From CAVUWL01 sp963700105 (GTDB lineage: Bacteria > Actinomycetota > Thermoleophilia > Solirubrobacterales > 70-9), in contig CAVOWL010000004.1 of NCBI GenBank assembly GCA_963700105.1, positions 1,550,001 to 1,614,000 on the forward strand: 64,000 nt of DNA. The letters are read 5' to 3'. Made by a program: the position numbers and the translations under genes. Positions 17,535 through 25,943 of the stretch are shown here, piece by piece (position 1 is the first letter of the stretch; each line of letters starts with the position of its first letter). A model generated the notes under the pieces. The model worked only from the letters and a program-made list of their open reading frames with translations. It searched no databases and had not been told where the DNA came from.

Positions 17535-18365
17535 GTGGAAGCGGGCATCGATCGGACACCTCCCGTACTTCGCCCCCTTTATTACCTTTCGGGGGTGGCG
17601 GACCAGCACCCAATAAGAGTGCGCCCCCGCCGGCCTCAGCGCCTGTCGCTTGCCGCCCTGTGCTCGATGACGGTCGGGCTTGGGTTGCTCGTGGGCGGCC
17701 TTGTCTACCTCTCAAGTCTTCCCGAAATCGGTGATGCGCCGGAGCGCGTGCAGCGGATCCTGAGCGAGCACCACGGCATTCCCGGCGGCCCGATTCCACC
17801 CGCCAAGTTGGCGGCGGCAACGGTCGCCGTTGAGGATGAGAACTTCTACGAGAACTTTGTGATCAACATGTTCGACGGCGCCGGCCGCGCCGCACTCGCG
17901 ACGCTCGGCACCAACGGTGACCCGGGTGGAAGCACGATTCCCCAGCAGCTCGCCAAAGTGCTCTACGTCAAAGGCGACGGCGTGGAAGCGACGCTGGAAG
18001 CGATCGGCCTGGGGATCAAGCTCTCCCTGCACTACTCACGGGCACAGATTCTCAACATGTACCTCAATTCGGTCTATTACGGCAGCGGTTACTGGGGTGA
18101 GGTAGCTGCCGCTCGCGGCTACTTTGGCGTATCTCCAGCCTCCCTCAGCTGGGGTGAGGCGGCGATGCTGGCCGGCCTTCCGCAGGCCCCTTCGGCCTAT
18201 GACCCAAGGCGCCATTTCAAACTGGCGAAGCTTCGCCAGCACCATGTCCTTGACCAGCTCGCCGACAACCAGATCCTCAGCAACGCTCGGGCCGAAGCGA
18301 TTTTCGGCCAACCACTGCGCTTACGTTTTTACCCTCGCAACCCGCCATACCGAGAAGGCGAGTAG
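17535..18365 (+). CDS. Stand-alone GT51 peptidoglycan transglycosylase
   Basis: 276 aa. One TM anchor (about 40-60) is followed by a GT51 domain: VEDENFYENF (catalytic Glu motif), GGSTIPQQLAKVLY (donor-site motif), YSRAQILNMYLNSVYYGSGYWG and WGEAAMLAGLPQAPSAYDP. It polymerises lipid II glycan strands outside the membrane. No penicillin-binding transpeptidase domain follows, so it is monofunctional. The usual EDxxFxxH His is replaced (FYEN). The start is uncertain: GTG at 17535 is the longest, and GTG at 17595 or 17619 would still include the anchor. The stop overlaps a convergent small gene. Confidence 0.85.
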   Translation: MEAGIDRTPPVLRPLYYLSGVADQHPIRVRPRRPQRLSLAALCSMTVGLGLLVGGLVYLSSLPEIGDAPERVQRILSEHHGIPGGPIPPAKLAAATVAVEDENFYENFVINMFDGAGRAALATLGTNGDPGGSTIPQQLAKVLYVKGDGVEATLEAIGLGIKLSLHYSRAQILNMYLNSVYYGSGYWGEVAAARGYFGVSPASLSWGEAAMLAGLPQAPSAYDPRRHFKLAKLRQHHVLDQLADNQILSNARAEAIFGQPLRLRFYPRNPPYREGE

Positions 18366-18521
18366 CGCCGGTACGGCGAGTGGCATCACCCACCAAGCTG
18401 GGGCGATCCCGGCTATCGCCGCGGTCAAACCCAGCGCGGCCACAACGCCAACCGCACTGACCCAATCGTCACCGACAACGAACTCCAAGCCAAAGGCAAA
18501 TAACGATTTGAGCCTTTTCAC
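18321..18521 (-). CDS. Small two-TM membrane protein coupled to the COG4280-like gene
   Basis: 66 aa from a GTG at 18521 that overlaps the stop of the upstream membrane-protein gene (GTGA arrangement). It starts VKRLKSLFAFGLEFVVGDDW and has two hydrophobic helices (about 22-38 and 42-60), ending in a short basic tail. The overlap favours this start over the longer open frame, whose extra N-terminus is Arg/Gly-rich and antisense-like. The last 45 nt overlap the convergent GT51 gene. It may be an accessory subunit of the larger membrane protein. Confidence 0.6.
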   Translation of the reverse strand: MKRLKSLFAFGLEFVVGDDWVSAVGVVAALGLTAAIAGIAPAWWVMPLAVPALLAFSVWRVARVKT

Positions 18522-19297
18522 GTGCTCACCATTGCCTTCTCCGGCTGTTCTGGCAGCCGGTCTCCCCGCCTGCCGCGCGCCCGGCCCAAAGCCCACACCA
18601 TGGCCAGCGAAAGAAGCGCCATCGCGGGAATAATTGCCAACAGCGCCGCGTCTGAGCCGGGCCAGTTCGCTCCGGCGCCCTCGCTTCCCCAAAAGATTCC
18701 ATATGAGCTCAGCATTACTCCGACGCCGAACTTCAAGGCATTCTCCGGCACGCGAGCGAGCGGAGCGCGAACCGCGATCGCGGCTAGCACCACCGCGAGC
18801 ACCGCGAGCACCGCGGCAATTGCAGCCGATGTGACTCGATGCTGGCTGGCACCAAATGTGAGCACAATGAAAATCACCTCAAGCCCCTCGAGAAAGACAC
18901 CTTTTGCAGAGATCGTGAAGGCATAGGCATCAAAGCCTGCCTCCGGCGGGGCAGCCTGCCGCGCTGCGGCGGCCTCTTCTGTGTAGATCTTTTCCTCGTC
19001 GTGCTGGGCTTTTAGGCCAGCGGCCCGCAGAATCGCCTTTCGCAGCCACTGCATGCCGTAGAGGAGGAGCAGGCCGCCGACCACCAGGCGCAAGACGTTG
19101 ATCGGCAAGGAGGTCAGCGCCGGGCCGAGGGCTACGGTCAGAGCTCCGAGTACAAGAAGCGCTGCACCGACGCCACTTAGAGCTGCGGACCAGCTGCGCG
19201 TTGCGCCAACAGCGAGCACGATCGTCAACGCCTCCACGGCCTCGACCATGCAGGCAAGAAAGACTGAGGTTGCTAGGGCAAACTCCTGTGCGCTCAT
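18518..19297 (-). CDS. COG4280-like integral membrane protein
   Basis: 259 aa from the ATG at 19297; the open frame extends further but those residues are not membrane-like. It has about seven TM helices in two related halves, each beginning with a Glu-bearing helix: ACMVEAVEALTIVLAVGATR and FLEGLEVIFIVLTFGAS. Paired acidic motifs in duplicated helices are typical of cation/metal transport folds (FTR1, GDT1), so an ion-transport role is an inference. The sequence resembles uncharacterised COG4280 proteins. A linker (AEEAAAARQAAPPEAG region) joins the halves. It is coupled to a 66-aa membrane protein downstream. Confidence 0.75.
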   Translation of the reverse strand: MSAQEFALATSVFLACMVEAVEALTIVLAVGATRSWSAALSGVGAALLVLGALTVALGPALTSLPINVLRLVVGGLLLLYGMQWLRKAILRAAGLKAQHDEEKIYTEEAAAARQAAPPEAGFDAYAFTISAKGVFLEGLEVIFIVLTFGASQHRVTSAAIAAVLAVLAVVLAAIAVRAPLARVPENALKFGVGVMLSSYGIFWGSEGAGANWPGSDAALLAIIPAMALLSLAMVWALGRARGRRGDRLPEQPEKAMVST

Positions 19298-19429
19298 GAT
19301 TTTCAGCCACGCCTCACTTGACTTCAGGGTACTGCCCGCAGGGCGGAGCCAAGCCTCGTTGATGGGGGCCGAGCGCAACCGGTCTGGAGCCGCTTGGCGC
19401 CGGTCGAGCGCGAGTGTGGGTCGTGTTCG

Positions 19430-20020
19430 TTAGTGGCTTAGACCGCCGAGGAGGGCCTCGATCGCCAACGCCCACCGCCGGTCGATTGATTCCTGGGACC
19501 TGCCAAGTCGCCTTGCGTTCTCGGCGGTGGCAAGACCCTGGATCAAAGCGACGAGCACGTGCGCGATGTCGGTCTCCTCGCCCTTGAGAAGCCCCGCCTC
19601 GATGCAGCGGCGCACCCGCTCAACGATGAAGATCCTCACCGATCCGCTCGCTTCGATCTCAGTCGGCCCGGGATCGAAATCCAGGAACGGGCGCGAGAAC
19701 ATCACCTGGGAGAGGACCGGGTTCTCGCAAATGAACTTTCTGTAGATCTCAACCAGCTCAACCAGATCGGCGCGAGGGTCAGCGGATTCAGGTAGCGCCT
19801 CGAGGTAGCGGCGCAGCAGTCGAAACCCTTCGAAATACACCTCGCGCAGCAATCCACCCTTATCGCCAAAGAGCTCATAGACCGCGGGCGTTGAGGTGCG
19901 CGCCTCACGGGCGATGCTTCTGGTGGTAAATCCGGCTACCCCCTCCCGGCCAAGCAGCCCAACCGCTACCGACAGCACGCGATCGCGCAGCTCGGGGGTG
20001 CGCTGTTTGGCCCTGGGCAT
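19430..20020 (-). CDS. TetR-family transcriptional regulator
   Basis: 196 aa. The N-terminal helix-turn-helix (GFTTRSIAREARTSTPAVYE, about residues 29-48) is followed by FGDKGGLLREVYFEG, the conserved TetR boundary. The C-terminal part is a helical ligand-binding/dimer domain. It is transcribed divergently from the enoyl-CoA hydratase gene with about 100 nt between starts, the usual arrangement for a repressor controlling its neighbour and itself. The ligand is probably an acyl-CoA or related compound if the hydratase is the target (inference). Confidence 0.9.
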   Translation of the reverse strand: MPRAKQRTPELRDRVLSVAVGLLGREGVAGFTTRSIAREARTSTPAVYELFGDKGGLLREVYFEGFRLLRRYLEALPESADPRADLVELVEIYRKFICENPVLSQVMFSRPFLDFDPGPTEIEASGSVRIFIVERVRRCIEAGLLKGEETDIAHVLVALIQGLATAENARRLGRSQESIDRRWALAIEALLGGLSH

Positions 20021-20123
20021 GCTCGAACTCTACCGTGACGCTGTTATGAATGGGCTTTCAGAACGTTGTTTCGGAACATCGCTACATTTCCAATATCGCC
20101 GTTCAAGCGACGGGAGGCAGTCA

Positions 20124-20834
20124 ATGACGAAGCCGGTGGCCTACGAACTGGATGAGCGCATCGCGACGATCCGGATGGATGACGGAAAGGTCAATGCATT
20201 CTCAATTCCTATGCTCGAGGCTCTCCACGCGGCCTTCGATCGAGCCGAGCACGACCAGGCCGTCGTCGTGCTCAGGGGCCGGGATAACTATTTCTCAGCA
20301 GGATTCGACATAAACGTCTTCGCCGAAGGGAGCGAACGGGTCCTTGAGATGCTGATGCTTGGGGCAACGCTCGCAGAGCGGGTGCTCTCATTTGGAACCC
20401 CCGTGGTCACCGCCTGCACCGGCCACGCGATCGCGGCGGGGACCTTCCTGCCCCTTGTGGCCGACATGCGGATCGGGACCGAGGGTCAGTTTCAAATCGG
20501 GCTCAACGAGGTGAAGATTGGCCTCACGGTGCCCTGGTTCGTGATCGAGATAGCGCGTCAGCGACTGCATCCTGCCCTTTTCGACCGAGCCGTGGTTAAT
20601 GCAACGATGTTTCGGCCCGAAGACGCGGTGGCCGCCGGCTTCCTCGACCGAGTGGTCAGCGCGGATGAGCTGGGGGCTGCGAGCCTCCAAGCCGCCAGGG
20701 AACTCGCCGCCCTTGACCCCACCGCACACGCTGCCACCAAGCTCCGCGCCCGGGGCAGCGCGTTAAAGGCGCTGCGCTCGGCGATCGAAACCGAGCTAAC
20801 GGTTGAGAACCTGAGGGCAGCCACGGCGCCCTGA
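20124..20834 (+). CDS. Enoyl-CoA hydratase/isomerase (crotonase) family protein
   Basis: 236 aa. The ATG at 20124 was chosen because GGGAGG sits 6 nt upstream and the protein then begins MTKPVAYELDERIATIRMDD as expected. The crotonase core is clear: FSAGFDINVF (oxyanion-hole region, in place of AGxDL) and TACTGHAIAAGTFLPLVADM (second oxyanion Gly). The usual catalytic Glu positions are not clearly kept in the GLNEVKIGLTVPW region, where E in NEVKIG is one candidate. It acts on acyl-CoA esters in the cytoplasm; hydratase or isomerase activity cannot be decided. Regulated probably by the divergent TetR. Confidence 0.88.
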   Translation: MTKPVAYELDERIATIRMDDGKVNAFSIPMLEALHAAFDRAEHDQAVVVLRGRDNYFSAGFDINVFAEGSERVLEMLMLGATLAERVLSFGTPVVTACTGHAIAAGTFLPLVADMRIGTEGQFQIGLNEVKIGLTVPWFVIEIARQRLHPALFDRAVVNATMFRPEDAVAAGFLDRVVSADELGAASLQAARELAALDPTAHAATKLRARGSALKALRSAIETELTVENLRAATAP

Positions 20835-20898
20835 AGACCCCCGGCGATCGGCGCAGGTGTATGACCCCAAGGTTTAGCCGCCCAAATTCGCATCGCCC

Positions 20899-20927
20899 TT
20901 GACTGCCTCGTGTTTTTGCGATACGAA
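20899..20927 (+). promoter_or_regulatory. Putative sigma-70-type promoter of imuB
   Basis: TTGACT at 20899-20904, a 17-bp spacer, then TACGAA at 20922-20927. The -10 match is moderate. A start site 7-11 nt downstream would coincide with the ATG at 20938, implying a leaderless mRNA. The -10 overlaps the LexA box. Confidence 0.55.
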
Positions 20928-20937
20928 CATATGTTCG
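20924..20937 (+). promoter_or_regulatory. LexA (SOS) operator
   Basis: Perfect 14-bp palindrome CGAACATATGTTCG, matching the Gram-positive/actinobacterial SOS box CGAAC-N4-GTTCG. It touches the imuB start codon and covers the -10 region, so LexA binding would block transcription directly and RecA-driven LexA cleavage would induce the cassette. Confidence 0.85.
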
Positions 20938-22158
20938 ATGAACATCGCGTGCACCCTGATTCCTCGGTTCGGCTTGAGAGTTGCGTGCCTTGAGCAAGAA
21001 GCGCTGCTGAACACGCCGATTGCCCTGGCCCCTGAGCCGGGGGGAGAGCAAGCCGTTGGCGAGGTGTCCGGAGTCTGTGAAGCGCGCGGAGTTCGCGCCG
21101 GAATGCGCCTCGGAGAGTCACTGGCGCGGTGTCCGGAGCTGACCCTTGTGCAGCCAGACACCCGGCGCACTATCGAGTTATGGGAGGAACTCCTTTGCAA
21201 GCTCGAGGGGGCTGGCGCAGCGGTTGAGTCCAAACGTCCGGGAGAGGCATTTTTCAGAATCGATGGACTGCGGGGAATCCACGGGGGAACCTCCGGTCTT
21301 CTCACGGCCACGCGCATGGCGCTCGGACTAGGGGCCCAAATTGCAATTGCACCGACACGATTCGCCGCTCTGATAGCGGCAAACCTCGGGCACCGCTCCC
21401 ATCGATCCGCCGCCCAACCCAGTGTGATCGTCGCAGCTGAGGAGCTGCCTGGGTTTCTTGCCCCGCTTCCGGTCTCAACTCTCCTTAGCGGCCTGGGCCC
21501 TTCCAAGCGCGAGGTGCAGGCACTTATCGCTTCTTTGGAGCGGTTGGGAATCGATACGCTCGCCGCGCTCGCCGCGCTCCCCGTCGATCAGGTCGCCGAT
21601 CGCTTTGGCCACCTGGGTCTGAGCGCTTTGCGACTTACCCGCGGCGAGGATACCCCCCTAAGACCACGCCGACCCGAGGTAGCACTGGTCGAGGAAATCG
21701 ACTTACCCGAGGCCACCGCAGGCGAACAGCTACAGAATGCCCTTGGGCTACTGATCGACCGCCTGCTTGCAGCTCCCAGGCGAGAAGGGAAAACGGTGCT
21801 GGCGTTTCGCCTCGGAGCAACTCTTTGCGCCGGGGGAAGCTGGAGCGTAGAGCAGGCGCTGGGCAAACCAAGCGCCTCCGCTGAGACCATCTCTCGGGTT
21901 TTGTCACCGAGGCTGGCAGCGCTACCTGGGCCAGCCACCTCACTCTCGCTGCAAGCGACAAACCTGGGCCCCCGAGACAGCGAGCAGCTGTTACTCGCCA
22001 GGCGAGATCAGGAGCTGCGGCGCGAGCGCCTCTCCGAGGCGCTCGATCAGATCCGCGCGGTTGCGGGCGCCGAGGCGATACTGAAAGTACTGGCGGTAGA
22101 TTCGGCCTCACGGGTGCCAGAGCGCCGGGCAATGCTCACCCCCTTCCCAGCGCCATGA
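20938..22158 (+). CDS. imuB: ImuB-like Y-family polymerase homologue (mutasome hub)
   Basis: 406 aa from the ATG at 20938 directly behind the SOS box. It has a Y-family polymerase scaffold, but the N-terminal metal-binding motif is lost (MNIACTLIPRFGLRVACLEQ instead of DxDxFFASVE), as in ImuB proteins that have no polymerase activity. Other family features are GLRGIHGG, LGIDTLAALAALPVDQVADRFG (HhH/thumb region) and the C-terminal SRVPERRAML. ImuB bridges the beta clamp and DnaE2 during translesion synthesis. The stop overlaps the next gene by 4 nt. No ImuA/ImuA' gene is adjacent. Confidence 0.88.
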   Translation: MNIACTLIPRFGLRVACLEQEALLNTPIALAPEPGGEQAVGEVSGVCEARGVRAGMRLGESLARCPELTLVQPDTRRTIELWEELLCKLEGAGAAVESKRPGEAFFRIDGLRGIHGGTSGLLTATRMALGLGAQIAIAPTRFAALIAANLGHRSHRSAAQPSVIVAAEELPGFLAPLPVSTLLSGLGPSKREVQALIASLERLGIDTLAALAALPVDQVADRFGHLGLSALRLTRGEDTPLRPRRPEVALVEEIDLPEATAGEQLQNALGLLIDRLLAAPRREGKTVLAFRLGATLCAGGSWSVEQALGKPSASAETISRVLSPRLAALPGPATSLSLQATNLGPRDSEQLLLARRDQELRRERLSEALDQIRAVAGAEAILKVLAVDSASRVPERRAMLTPFPAP

Positions 22159-22403
22159 GACCCTCCACGCAGCGGCTCTATGCACCGCAGCAGGTTGCGC
22201 TTCGATGCAATCGCTGCGGCTCTCCGATCTCGGTCGCAGGTGTAGCCGTCGAGGCGATCCGCGAGGAATGGTTGGTCGAGGATCGCTGGTGGACTCCCGA
22301 GCCATTGCGCCGCCACTACTACGAGCTGGTGCTCGTCGACGGGCACAACCTGACCATCTTTCGCAGCGCAAGCAGCGGGCACTGGTATCTGCAAAGGGCC
22401 TGA
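22155..22403 (+). CDS. DUF6504-type small protein of the ImuB-DnaE2 cassette
   Basis: 82 aa. The N-terminal RCNRCGSPI has a CxxC pair; the core REEWLVEDRWWTPEPLRRHY followed by YELVLVDGHNLTIF and GHWYLQRA is the conserved DUF6504 pattern that actinobacteria carry between or behind ImuB and DnaE2. It overlaps imuB by 4 nt and dnaE2 by 1 nt, so all three are made together. It is cytoplasmic. Its role in the mutasome is not established; a bridging or regulatory subunit is plausible. Confidence 0.8.
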   Translation: MRPSTQRLYAPQQVALRCNRCGSPISVAGVAVEAIREEWLVEDRWWTPEPLRRHYYELVLVDGHNLTIFRSASSGHWYLQRA

Positions 22404-25400
22404 TGAGCTGCGCCGCCCCCTACGTTGAGCTGCACGCCCACTCCGCCTTCTCATTCCTAGACGGAGCCTCATCTCCGCTGGAGCTGGCCGCGGCTGCGGC
22501 CCGGCTGGACTATCCAGCCCTGGCCCTCACCGACCACGATGGACTCTGGGGTTCGATGGAGTTCGCCCGCGTCTGCAAGGACCTGGGGCTGCGCTCGATC
22601 ACCGGTTCGGAGCTAACGGTGAGGCTGGACGGGGGTGGGGAGATCCCCACCCCCGGGCTCGTTCATCTCACCCTGCTGGTTGAGACCACCGTCGGTTACC
22701 ACAACCTCTGCCGGCTTCTCAGCGAAGCTCACTCGCATACACGCGACTCTGCCCAGCGAAACGCCGGGCAGCCCTGGGTGAAGCTCGAGCGACTAGAGGA
22801 GCGCACCGAGGGTCTGATCTGCCTGTCGGGCTGTGCTCGAGAGGGGCCGCTCTGCAGGGCCTTTGAAAGGAGGGAAACCGCGGCTGGAGCGAGCCTGGCG
22901 CGACGGCTGCTGAGTAGCTTCGGTCATGCCAGCTTCCGAATCGAGCTGCAGCGCCCCTACTGGCGCCACGACCGGGCCCGCAACCGCTGGCTCACGGGGC
23001 TTGCCGAACGACTGGGGGTGCCCTGCGTGGCAACCGGCAACGTCCATTCCCATGCCCGCCGCCGTGCCTCCCTGCAGGACGCCCTCGTCGCGGTGCGAGC
23101 GGGGATGACGTTGGAGGAGTCCGAGCCTCGACGCCGCGGCAACTCGACCTCGGCGTTGGCATCTCCCGAGGCGATGGCCACCCGCTTTGCCGAACACCCC
23201 GAGGCGGTCGCCGAGACGCAGCAGCTGGCCGAGCGCCTGCGCTTCGATCTGACCGCGGAGCTCGGCTATTCCTACCCGGGATCGGAGAATCTCGATGCCG
23301 ATCGCAAGCTCGCCGAGGTGTGCGGAGGCCTGATGGTGGAGCGCTACGGGGGCACCGCGTACCGGCGCGAAGCCGAGGAGCGGCTCGGGCAGGAGCTGGC
23401 GACGATCCGCCACCTGGGCCTCTCGGGATTCTTCCTCCTGCACCGCGACCTGTTGGAGCTGGCCCGCGATGTTGCGATTGAGGTGCGCGGGAGAAACTCC
23501 GCCCGCGCGGTGTTACCCCCCGGCCGCGGTCGCGGCTCCAGCGTCAGCTCGGTCGTCTGCTACCTGACCGGCCTCTCCCACGTTGACCCCGTGAAGGCGA
23601 AGCTTTTCGCCGGCCGCTTTCTAAACGACGAGCTCGAAGCGGCCGCCCCCGATATCGACCTCGACTTCCCGCGCGACATCCGTGAGGTTCTGATCCCCCG
23701 TGTCCATGAACGCTATGGAGTCGAGCACTCGGCCCTGGTTGCAGCCTTTCCCACCTATCGCCCGCGCGGCGCGGTGCGGGATCTCGGCAAAGCGCTTGGG
23801 TTGCCACCCGGTGAGATCGAGCGAGTCGCGAAGATGGTTGGCTTTCACGAGCGACGCGGGGAGATCGAACGCGATATCAGCGCGGCAATCGGCAGGCACC
23901 GCGCCGCCTCACCGCGCTGGCGGGCGCTGCTCTTTCTCTGCGAGGAGGCGATGGGACTGCCCCGCCACGCCTCCCAACATCCCGGCGGCATGGTGATTTC
24001 CAGCAAGCCGCTGATCGACGTTTGCCCGGTAGTTCCAGCGGCGATGCCCGGACGCCAGATCGTGCAGTGGGAAAAGGACTCCTGCGCGGATGCCGGCTTC
24101 TTAAAGATTGACCTGCTGGGGCTGGGAATGCTCTCGGCGGTGGAGCGTTGCGTTGAGGAAATCGATCGGGTGCGGGGGAAACGGCTCGACCTCTCACGCA
24201 TCGCGCTCGACGATCGCGAGACTTTTGAATCGATCCGAGCCGCGGATACCACCGGGGTCTTTCAGATCGAGAGTCGAGCGCAGATGCAGATGCTGCCGCG
24301 CACCCAACCGCGCGACATTGACGACTTGACGGTGCAGGTAGCGCTGGTCCGCCCCGGCCCGATCCAGGGCGGTGCAATCCATCCCTACATCGAACGCCGC
24401 AAGCGACTGCGCGAGAACCCCGCCTATGAGATCCCCCACGAGCACCCGTTGCTAAAGCCGGTGCTGGAGGAGACCCTGGGCACGATCGTCTTCCAAGAGC
24501 AGGTGATCGAGGTGGCGATGGCGATGGCGGGCTTCAGCTCCGCAGAGGCGGAGGGGCTGCGCCGAGCAATGAGTCGCAAGCGCTCTGAGGAGGCGCTGAA
24601 TATCCACCACGATCACTTCGTCGCGGGTGCCAGCAGCCGGGGCGTGGCGGTGGCCGTGGCCGAGCGGGTCTGGGAGCAGATCCAGGGCTTCTCTGGCTTC
24701 GGCTTCCCCAAGGCTCACTCGGCCGCCTTCGGCCTGCTCGCCTACCAGTCGGCATGGCTGCGCGTCCACTATGGCCCGGAGTTCCTTTGCGCCCTGCTAA
24801 ATGAGCAGCCGATGGGTTTTTACCCTCCCGATTCGTTGGTCCACGAGGCGCAGCGACGGGGCTTGCGGGTGGTGGGTCCCGACGCCAACCACAGCAGAGT
24901 TCTCTGCCATGTCGAGCGGGTTCGGGGCGGGTTGGTTGTACGAGTCGGCCTCGGCTACGTCAAGGGGGTGAACGAGGCGGAGATGGATTCGCTGGTTGCG
25001 GAGCGAACGAAAGGAGGGCCCTACGAGGGGATCGCCGACCTTGCTTCGCGCTCGGGAGCAGGTCAGGAGAGCCTGGAGCGGCTGGCCTGGGCCGGGGCGC
25101 TAGATGAGCAAGCCACAGATACGACCCCCAGCACGGGGCGCCGGGAGGCGCTTTGGAGGGTGGGAATTACCAAGGCTGGGCGACGGTTTGGGACGGGTAC
25201 ACAGCTCTGCATGCCGCTCGATCCCCCTCCCCCCCCTGCGCTGGAATCGCTGCAAAGCTGGCAGGCAATGATCGCCGATTACCGCTCGACCGGGATGACC
25301 CTTGGTAGCCACCCAATGTCCCTGCTTCGCAGCGGACTCGGACCGGGGGTGACGACCAGCTCGAAGCTGCGCGGGCTAAAGGATGGCTGTGCGGTTGAAG

Positions 25401-25789
25401 TCGCGGGGATGGTGGTCGCCCGCCAGCGCCCCGAGACCGCAAAGGGCGTCACCTTCATGCTCATAGAGGACGAGCGCGGCACGATAAACCTGGTTGTACC
25501 TCCCCGTGTATATGAGCTGTTCAGAGAGGCCGTGCGGAGCGCGCCGCTCGTTCGGGCCAAAGGACGAATGGAGCGACGAGAAGGAGCGATCAACGTGATC
25601 GTCACCGCGCTAGGAGCGATTGAGCAAAAGGACCGCCCTCATCAAGGAAAGCGCGGTGACCCCTCACAAGAGCGGGCAAAGGCGGCCCCCGAAGCCCACG
25701 AGCAGGCAAAACTGCACCGAGCGCGAGAACGAGTCGTCGCGGAGCTGCGCACCGTATTGCCAACTGGTCACAGCTTTGGACGGCGATGA
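22403..25789 (+). CDS. dnaE2: Error-prone DNA polymerase III alpha subunit
   Basis: 1128 aa. The ATG at 22403 overlaps the stop before it (TGATG), and the protein then begins with the PHP domain (ELHAHSAFSFLDGASSPLEL, TDHDGLWG). The polymerase active site has PDIDLDF (residues about 416-422) followed by a finger/thumb with GFGFPKAHSAAFGLLAYQSA and FLCALLNEQPMGFYPP. A C-terminal OB fold (VVARQRPETAKGVTFMLIED) is present. It is the DnaE2/ImuC class, which performs damage-induced mutagenic synthesis with ImuB. It is the last gene of the SOS operon. Length fits the family. Confidence 0.94.
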   Translation: MSCAAPYVELHAHSAFSFLDGASSPLELAAAAARLDYPALALTDHDGLWGSMEFARVCKDLGLRSITGSELTVRLDGGGEIPTPGLVHLTLLVETTVGYHNLCRLLSEAHSHTRDSAQRNAGQPWVKLERLEERTEGLICLSGCAREGPLCRAFERRETAAGASLARRLLSSFGHASFRIELQRPYWRHDRARNRWLTGLAERLGVPCVATGNVHSHARRRASLQDALVAVRAGMTLEESEPRRRGNSTSALASPEAMATRFAEHPEAVAETQQLAERLRFDLTAELGYSYPGSENLDADRKLAEVCGGLMVERYGGTAYRREAEERLGQELATIRHLGLSGFFLLHRDLLELARDVAIEVRGRNSARAVLPPGRGRGSSVSSVVCYLTGLSHVDPVKAKLFAGRFLNDELEAAAPDIDLDFPRDIREVLIPRVHERYGVEHSALVAAFPTYRPRGAVRDLGKALGLPPGEIERVAKMVGFHERRGEIERDISAAIGRHRAASPRWRALLFLCEEAMGLPRHASQHPGGMVISSKPLIDVCPVVPAAMPGRQIVQWEKDSCADAGFLKIDLLGLGMLSAVERCVEEIDRVRGKRLDLSRIALDDRETFESIRAADTTGVFQIESRAQMQMLPRTQPRDIDDLTVQVALVRPGPIQGGAIHPYIERRKRLRENPAYEIPHEHPLLKPVLEETLGTIVFQEQVIEVAMAMAGFSSAEAEGLRRAMSRKRSEEALNIHHDHFVAGASSRGVAVAVAERVWEQIQGFSGFGFPKAHSAAFGLLAYQSAWLRVHYGPEFLCALLNEQPMGFYPPDSLVHEAQRRGLRVVGPDANHSRVLCHVERVRGGLVVRVGLGYVKGVNEAEMDSLVAERTKGGPYEGIADLASRSGAGQESLERLAWAGALDEQATDTTPSTGRREALWRVGITKAGRRFGTGTQLCMPLDPPPPPALESLQSWQAMIADYRSTGMTLGSHPMSLLRSGLGPGVTTSSKLRGLKDGCAVEVAGMVVARQRPETAKGVTFMLIEDERGTINLVVPPRVYELFREAVRSAPLVRAKGRMERREGAINVIVTALGAIEQKDRPHQGKRGDPSQERAKAAPEAHEQAKLHRARERVVAELRTVLPTGHSFGRR

Positions 25790-25943
25790 ATCAGCAGATC
25801 TTCGACCAAATCGCCGCACGTCGCTGTAACCGCATGCGGTCGGAACGAGCACAGGCGCAACCGCCGCTGCGAGCCTCATATAAGGAGCCGCGAGGTCTCG
25901 GCCGCCATCTGGCGCCCGAAGCAACCCCGGCACCCCTTCAGAC

